DNA from: Streptomyces albus subsp. chlorinus
Lineage (GTDB): Bacteria; Actinomycetota; Actinomycetes; Streptomycetales; Streptomycetaceae
Assembly: GCF_013302895.1 (NCBI RefSeq)
Contig: NZ_VJOK01000001.1
Location: 5,096,034-5,131,949 of the forward strand
Direction of reading: 5' to 3'
Length of the DNA: 35,916 nucleotides
This document shows positions 1-7,232 of this stretch, in pieces. How positions within the stretch are numbered: position 1 is the first letter of the stretch; each line of letters starts with the position of its first letter. A model generated the notes under the pieces. That model was not told the origin of the DNA. It worked only from the letters and a program-made list of their open reading frames with translations, and ran no database searches. The translations under genes and the position numbers were made by a program.

Positions 1-911
1 CGCCGCCCCATGCCGCGGCCCGGCTCGCCCTCGGCGTCGGTGGGGCCGCCTTGTGCTGCGAAGCCCTGTGTGCGAGTGGCGTGTTGGGCCGTCTGGTGGG
101 GCCGGGGGCGCTGTTCGCCCTCTGCCTGCTCGCCGTCGCCCTGCTGACCGCGGGCGCCGACGCCTGCCTCGCGGCTGTCACGGCGGTCGCGGAGGCCGGT
201 GACGGGCACCGGCCGCGCCCGCGCGGCCAGTTGCGCGCCCGGCCGGCCACCGTCCCCGCCGTCGCCGCGACGGCCGTGCTCCTCGCGCTCGCCGTCGGGA
301 CGGCGGGGTCGTGGGCGCTTCCGGCCTGCTGCGCTCCGCTGCTGCTCACCCAGTTCGTGCTGCGCCGCCGCGCCCCCGTCCGGGCGACGCACCGGCGCAC
401 GCTGGCCTCGCTCGCGCGGGCGCCCGAGGTGGCCGGTTGCACTCCGTGCGGGCACGCGCGCCGGGTCGCGGACCTGAGCCGGGCCGTGGGCCGGGAGCTG
501 GGGCTGACGGGAGGGGAACTCACCGCGCTGGAGTACGCCGCCCTCACCCACGACATCGGCCAGCTCTCCCTCACCGACCCGGTACCGGGCGGTGCCACGG
601 CGGCCCTGGAGCCCGGCCGGCAGCGCCGTATCGCCCTGCTGGGTGGGGCCGTGGTGCGCCAGACCGGTGTCCGCTGGCGGGTGGCCTCGGCGGTGGAGGC
701 CCAGGCCGACCCCTACCGCGAGCAGTGCGTGACGGCACGTGTGGTCCGCACGGTCAACGCGTACGACGACCTCACCGCGGGCAGCCACACCGCGGGCCCC
801 TCCGCACGCGAGCGGGCCCTGCGGACGCTGCGCACCGCGACCGGACGGGACCACGAACCACGCGTCGTGGAAGCCCTGTCACGCGTCGTGTCCCGGGCGG
901 CGGACGTCTGA
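1..911 (+). CDS. HD-domain membrane protein, 5' end outside window
   Basis: The frame is open from the left edge, so the first 50 bases already code and the true start lies outside. The N-terminal half visible here is hydrophobic and gives about two membrane segments (around bases 105-190 and 250-350). It is followed by an HD-type region: CGHARRV, then a helix, then ALTHDIGQL, whose His-Asp pair matches the metal-binding HD motif. The end resembles the last part of HD-GYP domains (VVRTVNAYDDLTAG), but the expected HHExxDGxGYP stretch is replaced by a segment reading VEAQADPYREQ. Cyclic-di-GMP phosphodiesterase activity is therefore doubtful; a degenerate HD-GYP sensor is more likely. The gene is on the same strand as the TPR gene downstream, separated by about 200 bases. 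Confidence 0.7.
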   Translation, partial: PPHAAARLALGVGGAALCCEALCASGVLGRLVGPGALFALCLLAVALLTAGADACLAAVTAVAEAGDGHRPRPRGQLRARPATVPAVAATAVLLALAVGTAGSWALPACCAPLLLTQFVLRRRAPVRATHRRTLASLARAPEVAGCTPCGHARRVADLSRAVGRELGLTGGELTALEYAALTHDIGQLSLTDPVPGGATAALEPGRQRRIALLGGAVVRQTGVRWRVASAVEAQADPYREQCVTARVVRTVNAYDDLTAGSHTAGPSARERALRTLRTATGRDHEPRVVEALSRVVSRAADV

Positions 912-1107
912 CGCACGGGTAATGAGCGGGCACCCGGGCGGGCATGGTTGGATGCGAAGGGGGAACCGCGACAGACGTGGACGCAGGCGCCGGGGCGTCC
1001 GGCACGCAGGACCCCGAGGACAGGCGAGCGCGGCCGGGCGGAAGCCGGGCCACAGGACAGCGGAACGGCGGGATTCGGCGGGAACGGCGGAAACGGCGGG
1101 AAAGACT

Positions 1108-2109
1108 GTGAGGATCTTCGGCAAGGTGCGGCACCGGCCCTCCGCCTCGTGGCGGCAGGCGACGGACCGCGCGTTCACGCTCATCGGCGACGGCCGGTAC
1201 GAGGACGCGGGTGCTCTGCTCACCCGCGCCGCCGACCTGGAGCCGTGGCTCTCGGAGTCCTGGTTCAACCTCGCTCTGCTGCACAAGTTCCGGCACGACT
1301 GGGAGCAGGCGAGAGCGGCGGGCCTGCGGGCCGTCGCACTGCTGGACCGCGAGACCGGGGCGCCCGACTGGTGGAACGTCGGCATCGCCGCCACCGCGCT
1401 CCAGGACTGGCCGCTGGCGCGCAGGGCCTGGCAGGCGTACGGGCTGCACGTGCCGGGCCAGGCGCAGGGCACCGCCGCGGCCGGCGAGCCCACCGGCATG
1501 CAGCTGGGCAGCGCCGCCGTACGGCTCTCCCCGGAGGGCGAGGCGGAGGTCGTCTGGGGGCGGCGCATCGACCCCGCCCGGATGGAGGTGCAGAGCATTC
1601 CGCTGCCCTCCTCGGGGCGCCGCTGGGGCGAGGTCGTCCTGCACGACGGCGTGCCGCACGGTGAGCGCACCACGCTGGCCGGGCCGTCCTACCCGGTCTT
1701 CGACGAGATCGAGCTGTGGGCGCCCTCGCCCGTGCCCACCTGGGTGGTGCTGCTGGAGGCCGCAACGGAGAGCGACCGGGACGCGCTGGAGCGGCTGGCG
1801 GCCGACGCCGGGTTCGCCGCCGAGGACTGGTCGTCCTCGGTGCGGCTGCTGTGCCGCGCCTGCTCGGAGAGCGCCATGCCCGCCGACGAGGGCGACGGCA
1901 CCGCGCATCTGGACCCGCACGACCACAGCTCGCCCGGTCACCCCGGGCCGCTGGGCCACATGACGCAGGGCGGTCCCGGTGAGCTGTGGGTGCCCGAGCG
2001 CGAGTGCGGCCTGGCGGCGCCCGCCGCGCTGGTGCGCGGACTGCTGGACGGCTGGGTCGCCGACAGCCCGGACACCCGGGAGTGGCGGGATCTGGAGGAG
2101 GTCTGCTGA
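1108..2109 (+). CDS. Tetratricopeptide-repeat protein upstream of peptide deformylase
   Basis: Encodes 333 residues from a GTG at 1108. The frame is open further upstream, but that extension is low-complexity and Arg/Gly-rich, and the product from 1108 starts with a normal VRIFGKVRHRP sequence after a purine-rich stretch (GGCGGGAAAG). Residues 10-110 contain TPR-like helix pairs (AFTLIGDGRYEDAGALLTRAADLEP, then SWFNLALLHKFRHDWEQARAAGLRAV). The C-terminal two thirds is a conserved-looking globular region without a motif I can name, and has a His/Asp-rich stretch near residue 270 (HLDPHDHSSPGH). There is no signal peptide, so it is probably cytoplasmic. A TPR protein in this position next to def is, from memory, common in Streptomyces; its role is unknown. 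Confidence 0.8.
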   Translation: MRIFGKVRHRPSASWRQATDRAFTLIGDGRYEDAGALLTRAADLEPWLSESWFNLALLHKFRHDWEQARAAGLRAVALLDRETGAPDWWNVGIAATALQDWPLARRAWQAYGLHVPGQAQGTAAAGEPTGMQLGSAAVRLSPEGEAEVVWGRRIDPARMEVQSIPLPSSGRRWGEVVLHDGVPHGERTTLAGPSYPVFDEIELWAPSPVPTWVVLLEAATESDRDALERLAADAGFAAEDWSSSVRLLCRACSESAMPADEGDGTAHLDPHDHSSPGHPGPLGHMTQGGPGELWVPERECGLAAPAALVRGLLDGWVADSPDTREWRDLEEVC

Positions 2110-2234
2110 GCGCACGCCTGCGGCCCCGTACCCTGTAGGGCGGGTGTTTCCCGGTAGACGGTGCGCAGCGGGCGCACCCCGGGTGCGCACCGCACCGCTC
2201 AGCTCTCAAGGGTCGCAGGAAGGCGTACGACGGC

Positions 2235-2879
2235 ATGGCGCAGCAGCAGGGAACCAAGGCCGGGTCGGCCCGTGTCGCCGAGGGCGAGTTCGTCGACGAC
2301 GTGACGGACGCGGCCGCTCGGGAGGAGGCGCACACCGCGCGCGGCACGGCCCGCCCCATCACCGTCGTCGGCAACCCGGTGCTGCACCGGGAGTGCCGTG
2401 AGGTGACCGAGTTCGACGACGAGCTGGCGAAGCTGATCGACGACATGTTCGCCAGCCAGCGCGCCGCCGAGGGCGTCGGCATCGCGGCCAACCAGATCGG
2501 TGTCGACCTGAAGGTCTTCGTCTACGACTGCTACGACGACGAGGGCGTGCGCCACGTCGGCGCCGTCTGCAACCCGGTGCTCGACCAGCTTCCCGCCGAG
2601 CGGCGGGTGCTGGACGACGGCAACGAGGGCTGCCTGTCGGTCCCCGGCGCCTACCACCCGCTGGCGCGCCCCGACTACGCCGTGGTGCGCGGCCAGGACG
2701 CGCAGGGCAAGCCGATCGTGGTGGAGGGCACCGGCTACTTCGCCCGGTGCCTCCAGCACGAGACCGATCACCTCAACGGGTACCTGTACATCGACCGGCT
2801 CTCCAAGCGGGAGCGCAAGGACGTGCTCCGGCAGATGGCCGAGAGCACGCCCCGCTACGAGACGGTGCCGAACGAGTAG
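2235..2879 (+). CDS. def: Peptide deformylase
   Basis: Removes the N-formyl group from the initiator methionine of new proteins, using a bound metal ion. All three family motifs are present in the 214 residues. VGIAANQIG at 81-89 is the G-x-G-x-A-A-x-Q motif, with Asn where Pro is more usual. EGCLS at 131-135 contains the metal ligand Cys133. HETDH at 175-179 supplies His175, His179 and catalytic Glu176. The first 40 residues are an acidic, probably disordered extension. The ATG at 2235 is preceded by AGGAAGG a few bases away. A possible -10 (TACCCT, 2129-2134) lies about 100 bases upstream. The gene converges on nrdB, with 27 bases between the stop codons. Streptomyces normally has several def copies, so this one need not be essential. 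Confidence 0.96.
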   Translation: MAQQQGTKAGSARVAEGEFVDDVTDAAAREEAHTARGTARPITVVGNPVLHRECREVTEFDDELAKLIDDMFASQRAAEGVGIAANQIGVDLKVFVYDCYDDEGVRHVGAVCNPVLDQLPAERRVLDDGNEGCLSVPGAYHPLARPDYAVVRGQDAQGKPIVVEGTGYFARCLQHETDHLNGYLYIDRLSKRERKDVLRQMAESTPRYETVPNE

Positions 2880-2906
2880 CCGGTACGGCCGCCGCGAGGG
2901 GCCGCC

Positions 2907-3938
2907 TCAGAAGTCGTCGTCCAGGGTCACCGAGCCCTCCACGGCGACCTGGTAGGCGGAGGCGCGGCGTTCGAAGAAGTTGGTCAGCTCCTGGACGTTC
3001 TGCAGCTCCATGAAGGAGAACGGGTTGGTGGCTCCGTAGCGCTCGGGGAAGCCGAGGCGGCGGAGCCGCTGGTCGGCGACGGCCTGGAGGTACTGGCGCA
3101 TGGAGTCGGTGTTCATACCGGGCAGCCCCTCGCCGCACAGGTCCCGCGCGAACTGCAGTTCCGCCTCGACGGCCTCCTCCAGCATGCGGGTGACCTGCTT
3201 CTCCAGTTCGGCGTCGAAGAGGCCGGGCTCCTCCTGGCGGACGGTGTCGACCACGTCGAAGGCGAACGCCATGTGCATGGACTCGTCGCGGAAGACCCAG
3301 TTGGTTCCGGTGGCCAGTCCGTGCAGCAGGCCGCGGGAGCGGAACCAGTAGACGTAGGCGAACGCGCCGTAGAAGAACAGCCCTTCGATGCAGGCGGCGA
3401 AGCAGATGAGGTTGAGCAGGAAGCGCCGCCTCTCCTCGCGTGAGCGCAGCCGGTCGATCTCCTCGACGGAGTCCATCCAGCGGAAGCAGAACTGCGCCTT
3501 CTCCCGGATGGAGGGGATGTTCTCCACGGCGGCGAACGCCTGGGCACGCTCGTCGTGGTCGGGCAGATAGGTGTCCAGCAGCGTCAGGTAGAACTGGACG
3601 TGCACGGCCTCCTCGAACAGCTGCCGGGACAGATACAGCCGCGCCTCGGGCGAGTTGATGTGCTTGTAGAGGGTGAGCACGAGGTTGTTGGCGACGATCG
3701 AGTCGCCGGTCGCGAAGAACGCCACCAGGCGGCTGATCATGTGCTGCTCGCCCGGGGAGAGTCTGCCCAGATCGGCCACGTCGGAGTGGAGGTCCACCTC
3801 CTCGACGGTCCAGGTGTTCTTGATGGCGTCGCGGTAGCGCTCGTAGAAGTGCGGGTAGCGCATGGGGCGCAGGGTCAGCTCGAAGCCGGGGTCGAGCAGC
3901 CGGGGGGTGCTCTTGGGAGTGGCCGGTGTGGTGGTCAT
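2907..3938 (-). CDS. nrdB: Class Ia ribonucleotide reductase, small (radical) subunit
   Basis: Generates and holds the tyrosyl radical needed by NrdA to reduce ribonucleoside diphosphates; active with oxygen. The 343 residues carry the complete di-iron site: Asp79, Glu110 and His113 in E-A-V-H, Glu185, and Glu219 and His222 in E-S-M-H. Tyr117 lies four residues after the first ligand His, the radical Tyr position in class Ia enzymes. The C-terminus is acidic (TLDDDF), as expected for the tail that docks on NrdA. The ATG overlaps the nrdA stop by one base (TAATG, 3940-3936), so the two are translationally coupled. In S. coelicolor a third gene, nrdS (AraC-like), belongs to this operon; here def follows convergently and no nrdS is seen. 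Confidence 0.95.
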   Translation of the reverse strand: MTTTPATPKSTPRLLDPGFELTLRPMRYPHFYERYRDAIKNTWTVEEVDLHSDVADLGRLSPGEQHMISRLVAFFATGDSIVANNLVLTLYKHINSPEARLYLSRQLFEEAVHVQFYLTLLDTYLPDHDERAQAFAAVENIPSIREKAQFCFRWMDSVEEIDRLRSREERRRFLLNLICFAACIEGLFFYGAFAYVYWFRSRGLLHGLATGTNWVFRDESMHMAFAFDVVDTVRQEEPGLFDAELEKQVTRMLEEAVEAELQFARDLCGEGLPGMNTDSMRQYLQAVADQRLRRLGFPERYGATNPFSFMELQNVQELTNFFERRASAYQVAVEGSVTLDDDF

Positions 3939-6343
3939 TACTGGCAGGCCTCGCAGGACTCGGGGTTTTCCAGGGAGCAGGCGACGGCCTCGCCGGCCGT
4001 CACGGGGGCGGGGGAGGGGACGGGCGGGGCGGTGGTGCCGCCGGCCGCCCGCGCGATCCGGGTGGCGGGGCGGGAGCGCAGGTAGTACGTCGTCTTGATG
4101 CCGCGTTTCCAGGCGTACGCGTACATCGAGCTGAGCTTCCCGATGGTGGGGGAGGACAGGAACAGGTTCAGCGACTGGCTCTGGTCCAGGTACGGGGTGC
4201 GGGCCGCGGCCATGTCGATGAGGGCGCGCTGCGGGATCTCCCACGCGGTGCGGTACAGCTCGCGGACCCGCTCGGGCAGCCGGTCGAGGCCCTGCACCGA
4301 GCCGTTGGCCTCGCGCAGCGCCTCGCGGGTGCGCGCGTCCCACAGGCCCAGCCGTTTCAGCTCGTCCACCAGATAGGTGTTCACCTGGAGGAACTCGCCG
4401 CTGAGTGTCTCGCGTTTGAAGAGGTTGGAGACCTGCGGCTCGATGCACTCGTAGACACCCGCGAGGGAGGCGATGGTGGCGGTCGGCGCGATGGCCAGCA
4501 GGAGCGCGTTGCGCATCCCGGTATGGGCGATCCGGGCGCGCAGCGCCTCCCACCGCTCGGGCCAGGCGTGGGAGCCGGCCGCTTCCGGGTAGTGGTCGGG
4601 GTGCAGGACGCCGCGTGCCGTGCGGGTCGACTCCCAGGCGGGCAGCGGTCCGTGCCGTTCGGCCAGGTCGGCGGAGGTCTCGTAGGCGGCGAGCATGATC
4701 CGCTCGGCGATACGTGTGGACAGCTCGCGTGCCCCGGCGGAGTCGAAGGGCAGGCCGAGGCGGAAGAACACGTCCTGGAGGCCCATCACGCCCAGGCCGA
4801 CCGGCCGCCAGCGGGAGTTGGAGCGGGCCGCCTGCCCGGTCGGGTAGTAGTTGATGTCCACGACGCGGTCCAGGAACGTCACCGCCGTGCGCACCGTGGC
4901 ATCCAGCCGCTCCCAGTCCATCCGGCCGTCCGCGCCCAGGTGTGCGGCCAGGTTGACGGAGCCCAGGTTGCACACGGCGGTCTCACCGTCGTCGGTGACC
5001 TCCAGGATCTCCGTGCACAGGTTGGAGGAGTGCACGGTGCGGCCCGGGGCCGCCGTCTGGTTGGCGGTGCGGTTGGAGGTGTCCTTGAAGGTCATCCACC
5101 CGTTGCCGGTCTGTGCGAGGGTGCGCATCATCGCGCCGTACAGCTGGCGCGCGGGCAGCCGCCGCACCGCGCGCCCCTCGGCCTCGGCCCGGCGGTAGGC
5201 GGCGTCGAACTCCTCCCCCCACAGGTCCGCCAGTTCCGGCACGTCGGAGGGCGAGAAGAGCGACCACTGCGCGTCGGCCTCGACGCGGCGCATGAACTCG
5301 TCCGGGATCCAGTGGGCGAGGTTGAGGTTGTGGGTGCGGCGCGCGTCCTCGCCGGTGTTGTCGCGCAGTTCGAGGAACTCCTCGATGTCGGCGTGCCAGG
5401 TCTCCAGGTACACGCACGCCGCGCCCTTGCGCCTGCCGCCCTGGTTGACCGCCGCCACCGACGCGTCCAGCGTCCGCAGGAACGGCACGATGCCGCCCGA
5501 GTGCCCGTTCGTCCCGCGGATCAGCGCGCCCCTGGAGCGGACGCGGGTGAACGGGATGCCGATACCGCCCGCGTGCTTGGAGAGGCGGGCCACCTGGTGG
5601 TAGCGCTCGTAGATCGAGTCCAGCTCGTCGCGGGGCGAGTCCAGCAGGTAGCAGGACGACATCTGGGGGTGGCGGGTGCCGGAGTTGAAGAGGGTGGGGG
5701 AGGAGGGCAGGTAGGCCAGGGAGCTGATGAGCCGGTAGAAGTCGCACACCTCGGTGAGGGCGTCCGGCGTCTCGTCGGCTGCCAGCCCGCAGGCCACGCG
5801 CAGCAGGAAGTGCTGCGGCGTCTCCAGGGGGCGCCGGGTGTCCGGGTGCCGCAGCAGGTACCGGGAGTGGACGGTCCGCAGCCCGAAGTACCCGAACCGG
5901 TCGTCCGCGCCGTCCTCGACCGCCTCCGCCACGAGGGCGTCCAGCCGCGCGGCGTGCCGCCGTACGAAGGCGTGCGTACGGTCCGAGAGCAGCCCCTGGG
6001 CGTGTCCCAGCTCCACCGAGGCGGAGAACGAGGTGACGCCCTCGGCGGCCGTCTCGTCCCGGATGGCGAGGGTCAGCAGCCGCGCGGCCAGCCGGGAGTA
6101 GGACGGTTCCTCGCTGATGAGGCCCGCGGCGGCCTCGACGGCCAGGGCCCGCAGACCGGCCCCGGTGGCCGAGGGGGCGCGGCCGCGCAGTGCCGCCGCG
6201 GCGACCGGGGCGGGGTCGGCGTCGGGCAGGTCGGCCGTCAGGGCGGCGAGGGTGTCGCGGAGAGCGGCGCCGGCCGGGTCGCCGGGACTCTGGTCGGGGG
6301 CCCGGTCCCTGAGGTGGGACGGGGCGGTGGGGGCGGTGGTCAC
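3938..6343 (-). CDS. nrdA: Class Ia ribonucleotide reductase, large (catalytic) subunit
   Basis: Reduces ribonucleotides to deoxyribonucleotides. The 801 residues include the first active-site cysteine in MSSCYLLD, the N-x-C-x-E catalytic triad in SSNLCTEI, the partner cysteine in AVCNLGS, the PTATIASLAG loop, and a C-terminal CEACQ thiol pair that passes electrons from thioredoxin or glutaredoxin. The N-terminal 60 residues are Ala/Pro-rich; I see no clear ATP-cone motif there, so allosteric activity control is uncertain. The GTG at 6343 has a GAGGGAGAG ribosome-binding site. A cobalamin riboswitch and two NrdR-type boxes lie upstream, so the gene should be off when vitamin B12 allows the class II enzyme NrdJ (not in the window) to work. 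Confidence 0.96.
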   Translation of the reverse strand: MTTAPTAPSHLRDRAPDQSPGDPAGAALRDTLAALTADLPDADPAPVAAAALRGRAPSATGAGLRALAVEAAAGLISEEPSYSRLAARLLTLAIRDETAAEGVTSFSASVELGHAQGLLSDRTHAFVRRHAARLDALVAEAVEDGADDRFGYFGLRTVHSRYLLRHPDTRRPLETPQHFLLRVACGLAADETPDALTEVCDFYRLISSLAYLPSSPTLFNSGTRHPQMSSCYLLDSPRDELDSIYERYHQVARLSKHAGGIGIPFTRVRSRGALIRGTNGHSGGIVPFLRTLDASVAAVNQGGRRKGAACVYLETWHADIEEFLELRDNTGEDARRTHNLNLAHWIPDEFMRRVEADAQWSLFSPSDVPELADLWGEEFDAAYRRAEAEGRAVRRLPARQLYGAMMRTLAQTGNGWMTFKDTSNRTANQTAAPGRTVHSSNLCTEILEVTDDGETAVCNLGSVNLAAHLGADGRMDWERLDATVRTAVTFLDRVVDINYYPTGQAARSNSRWRPVGLGVMGLQDVFFRLGLPFDSAGARELSTRIAERIMLAAYETSADLAERHGPLPAWESTRTARGVLHPDHYPEAAGSHAWPERWEALRARIAHTGMRNALLLAIAPTATIASLAGVYECIEPQVSNLFKRETLSGEFLQVNTYLVDELKRLGLWDARTREALREANGSVQGLDRLPERVRELYRTAWEIPQRALIDMAAARTPYLDQSQSLNLFLSSPTIGKLSSMYAYAWKRGIKTTYYLRSRPATRIARAAGGTTAPPVPSPAPVTAGEAVACSLENPESCEACQ

Positions 6344-6390
6344 GCTGCTCTCCCTCGCTGCTCGCTGCTCGCGTCAGGGCACGGCGAGGA

Positions 6391-6421
6391 GGGGCGCGCG
6401 CATACGGACACGCCGCGCCCC
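6391..6421 (-). terminator. GC hairpin in the riboswitch expression platform
   Basis: A perfect 8-bp stem (GGGGCGCG 6391-6398 with CGCGCCCC 6414-6421) around a 15-base loop, between the aptamer and the nrdA ribosome-binding site. No U tract follows, which is common for Streptomyces terminators. It could be the B12-dependent terminator, or simply a leader hairpin. Confidence 0.5.
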
Positions 6422-6462
6422 GACCGCCGGTCCAGTCCACGAGACCCGGACGTTCGTCGACA

Positions 6463-6572
6463 CCGTCGCCGGCAGGTGATCGGGCTTGCGAGGGCAGGGG
6501 TGAACTGCCCCGCTCACCGTTGCGGGACAGCTCCGGACTCGCACCGGGATTCCCCTGCGTCAGTGGCGACGG
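6463..6572 (-). ncRNA. Cobalamin (adenosylcobalamin) riboswitch
   Basis: Read on the minus strand, the conserved cobalamin aptamer core is present: GCCACTG, then GGGGAATCCCGGTGCGAGTC, then GGAGCTGTCCCGCAACGGTGA, and finally AAGCCCGATCACCTGCCGGC, the B12 box. The ends pair as P1 (GGCGACGG at 6565-6572 on the plus strand with CCGTCGCC at 6463-6470). The aptamer is short, about 110 nucleotides, with a small variable arm. Control of Streptomyces class Ia nrd operons by such a riboswitch is established for S. coelicolor: coenzyme B12 represses it because the B12-dependent class II reductase suffices. Confidence 0.95.
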
Positions 6573-6581
6573 CCGTGAGGG

Positions 6582-6629
6582 AGCATACATGTTGTGCCGC
6601 TCTCCGCGCCGTCCCCCATATGTTGTGGC
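6582..6629 (-). promoter_or_regulatory. Two NrdR-type boxes at the nrdAB promoter
   Basis: Two near-identical elements, ACATGTTGTG (6587-6596) and ATATGTTGTG (6618-6627) on the plus strand, are 31 bp apart (three helical turns). On the coding strand they read CACAACATGT and CACAACATAT. NrdR, the ATP/dATP-sensing repressor of nrd operons, binds paired 16-bp boxes with this spacing. A -10-like TATGCT (6587-6582) abuts the proximal box, so bound repressor would cover the promoter. Confidence 0.75.
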
Positions 6630-6645
6630 GGGTGGCGTCCGACGG

Positions 6646-7143
6646 TCACAGCCGAAGGGCGTACGTCCACAGGCGGACGCCGTCGAGGGGGTACCAGTCG
6701 CGCTCGGGCGTCCGGACGAAACCGAGCCGCTCGTAGAGCCGGTGGGCGGCGTGCATGGAGTGCTGGGTGGACAGCACGAGCCCGGTCAGTCCGCGGGCCC
6801 GCGCCCTCTCGACGCAGGCGGTCACGAGCGCCTCGCCCACCCCGCGCCCCCGCGCGGACTCCCGGACGGCGAGCATCCGGAACTCTCCCTCGCCCGGGCG
6901 GGCGCGCTCGGCGTAGGGGCCCTGGCCGGGCACGAAGGTGACCGAGCCCAGGACCGCGCCCTGCTCGTCCTCGGCGACCAGCAGTTCGGCGTGGGCGGCG
7001 CGGCCTGCCGCGTCGCGCAGCTTCTCCAGGTACGGGTCCGCCTCGCCGAAGTCGAGCAGCCCGCCGTCGAGATAGGCGCCGGCCACCAGCTCGCCGATCG
7101 CGGCGTACTGGTGGGGCCGTGCTGGGGTGATGGTGACATCCAT
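6646..7143 (-). CDS. GNAT-family N-acetyltransferase
   Basis: About 165 residues from the ATG at 7143. A GTG 30 bases upstream and in-frame ATGs in between are alternatives, and none has a strong ribosome-binding site. The GNAT acetyl-CoA-binding signature is clear: LAVRESARGRGVGEALVTAC, with the R-x-x-G-x-G loop, followed by the C-terminal RLYERLGFVRTPERDW motif. The N-terminal part (VTITPARPHQYAAIGELVAGAY) is typical of single-domain GNATs. Substrate unknown. It lies upstream of nrdA on the same strand, but the riboswitch and its promoter separate the two, so co-regulation is not implied. Confidence 0.85.
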   Translation of the reverse strand: MDVTITPARPHQYAAIGELVAGAYLDGGLLDFGEADPYLEKLRDAAGRAAHAELLVAEDEQGAVLGSVTFVPGQGPYAERARPGEGEFRMLAVRESARGRGVGEALVTACVERARARGLTGLVLSTQHSMHAAHRLYERLGFVRTPERDWYPLDGVRLWTYALRL

Positions 7144-7232
7144 GGGGGACATCATGCGCGCGAGCACCGACACCCGCCGCCGGATCGTCCGGGGCGGGTG
7201 TCTTCGGGGTCGGGGTGGGCCGGCGGCCCGGC

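Larger units (their letters stand above)
6344..6645. other. Non-coding nrdAB control region
   Basis: About 300 bases without a gene, between nrdA and the acetyltransferase tail. In the direction of nrdA transcription it holds two NrdR-type boxes, a -10-like TATGCT (6587-6582), the cobalamin aptamer, a GC hairpin and the nrdA ribosome-binding site. The -10 would put the transcript start right at the aptamer's 5' side. Confidence 0.8.

Noticed and set aside
3926..6736. A 936-residue plus-strand open frame across nrdA
   Set aside because: It is antisense to nrdA, which has all catalytic motifs. The frame is open only because of the GC-rich codon bias, and its product is Gly/Arg/Val low complexity.
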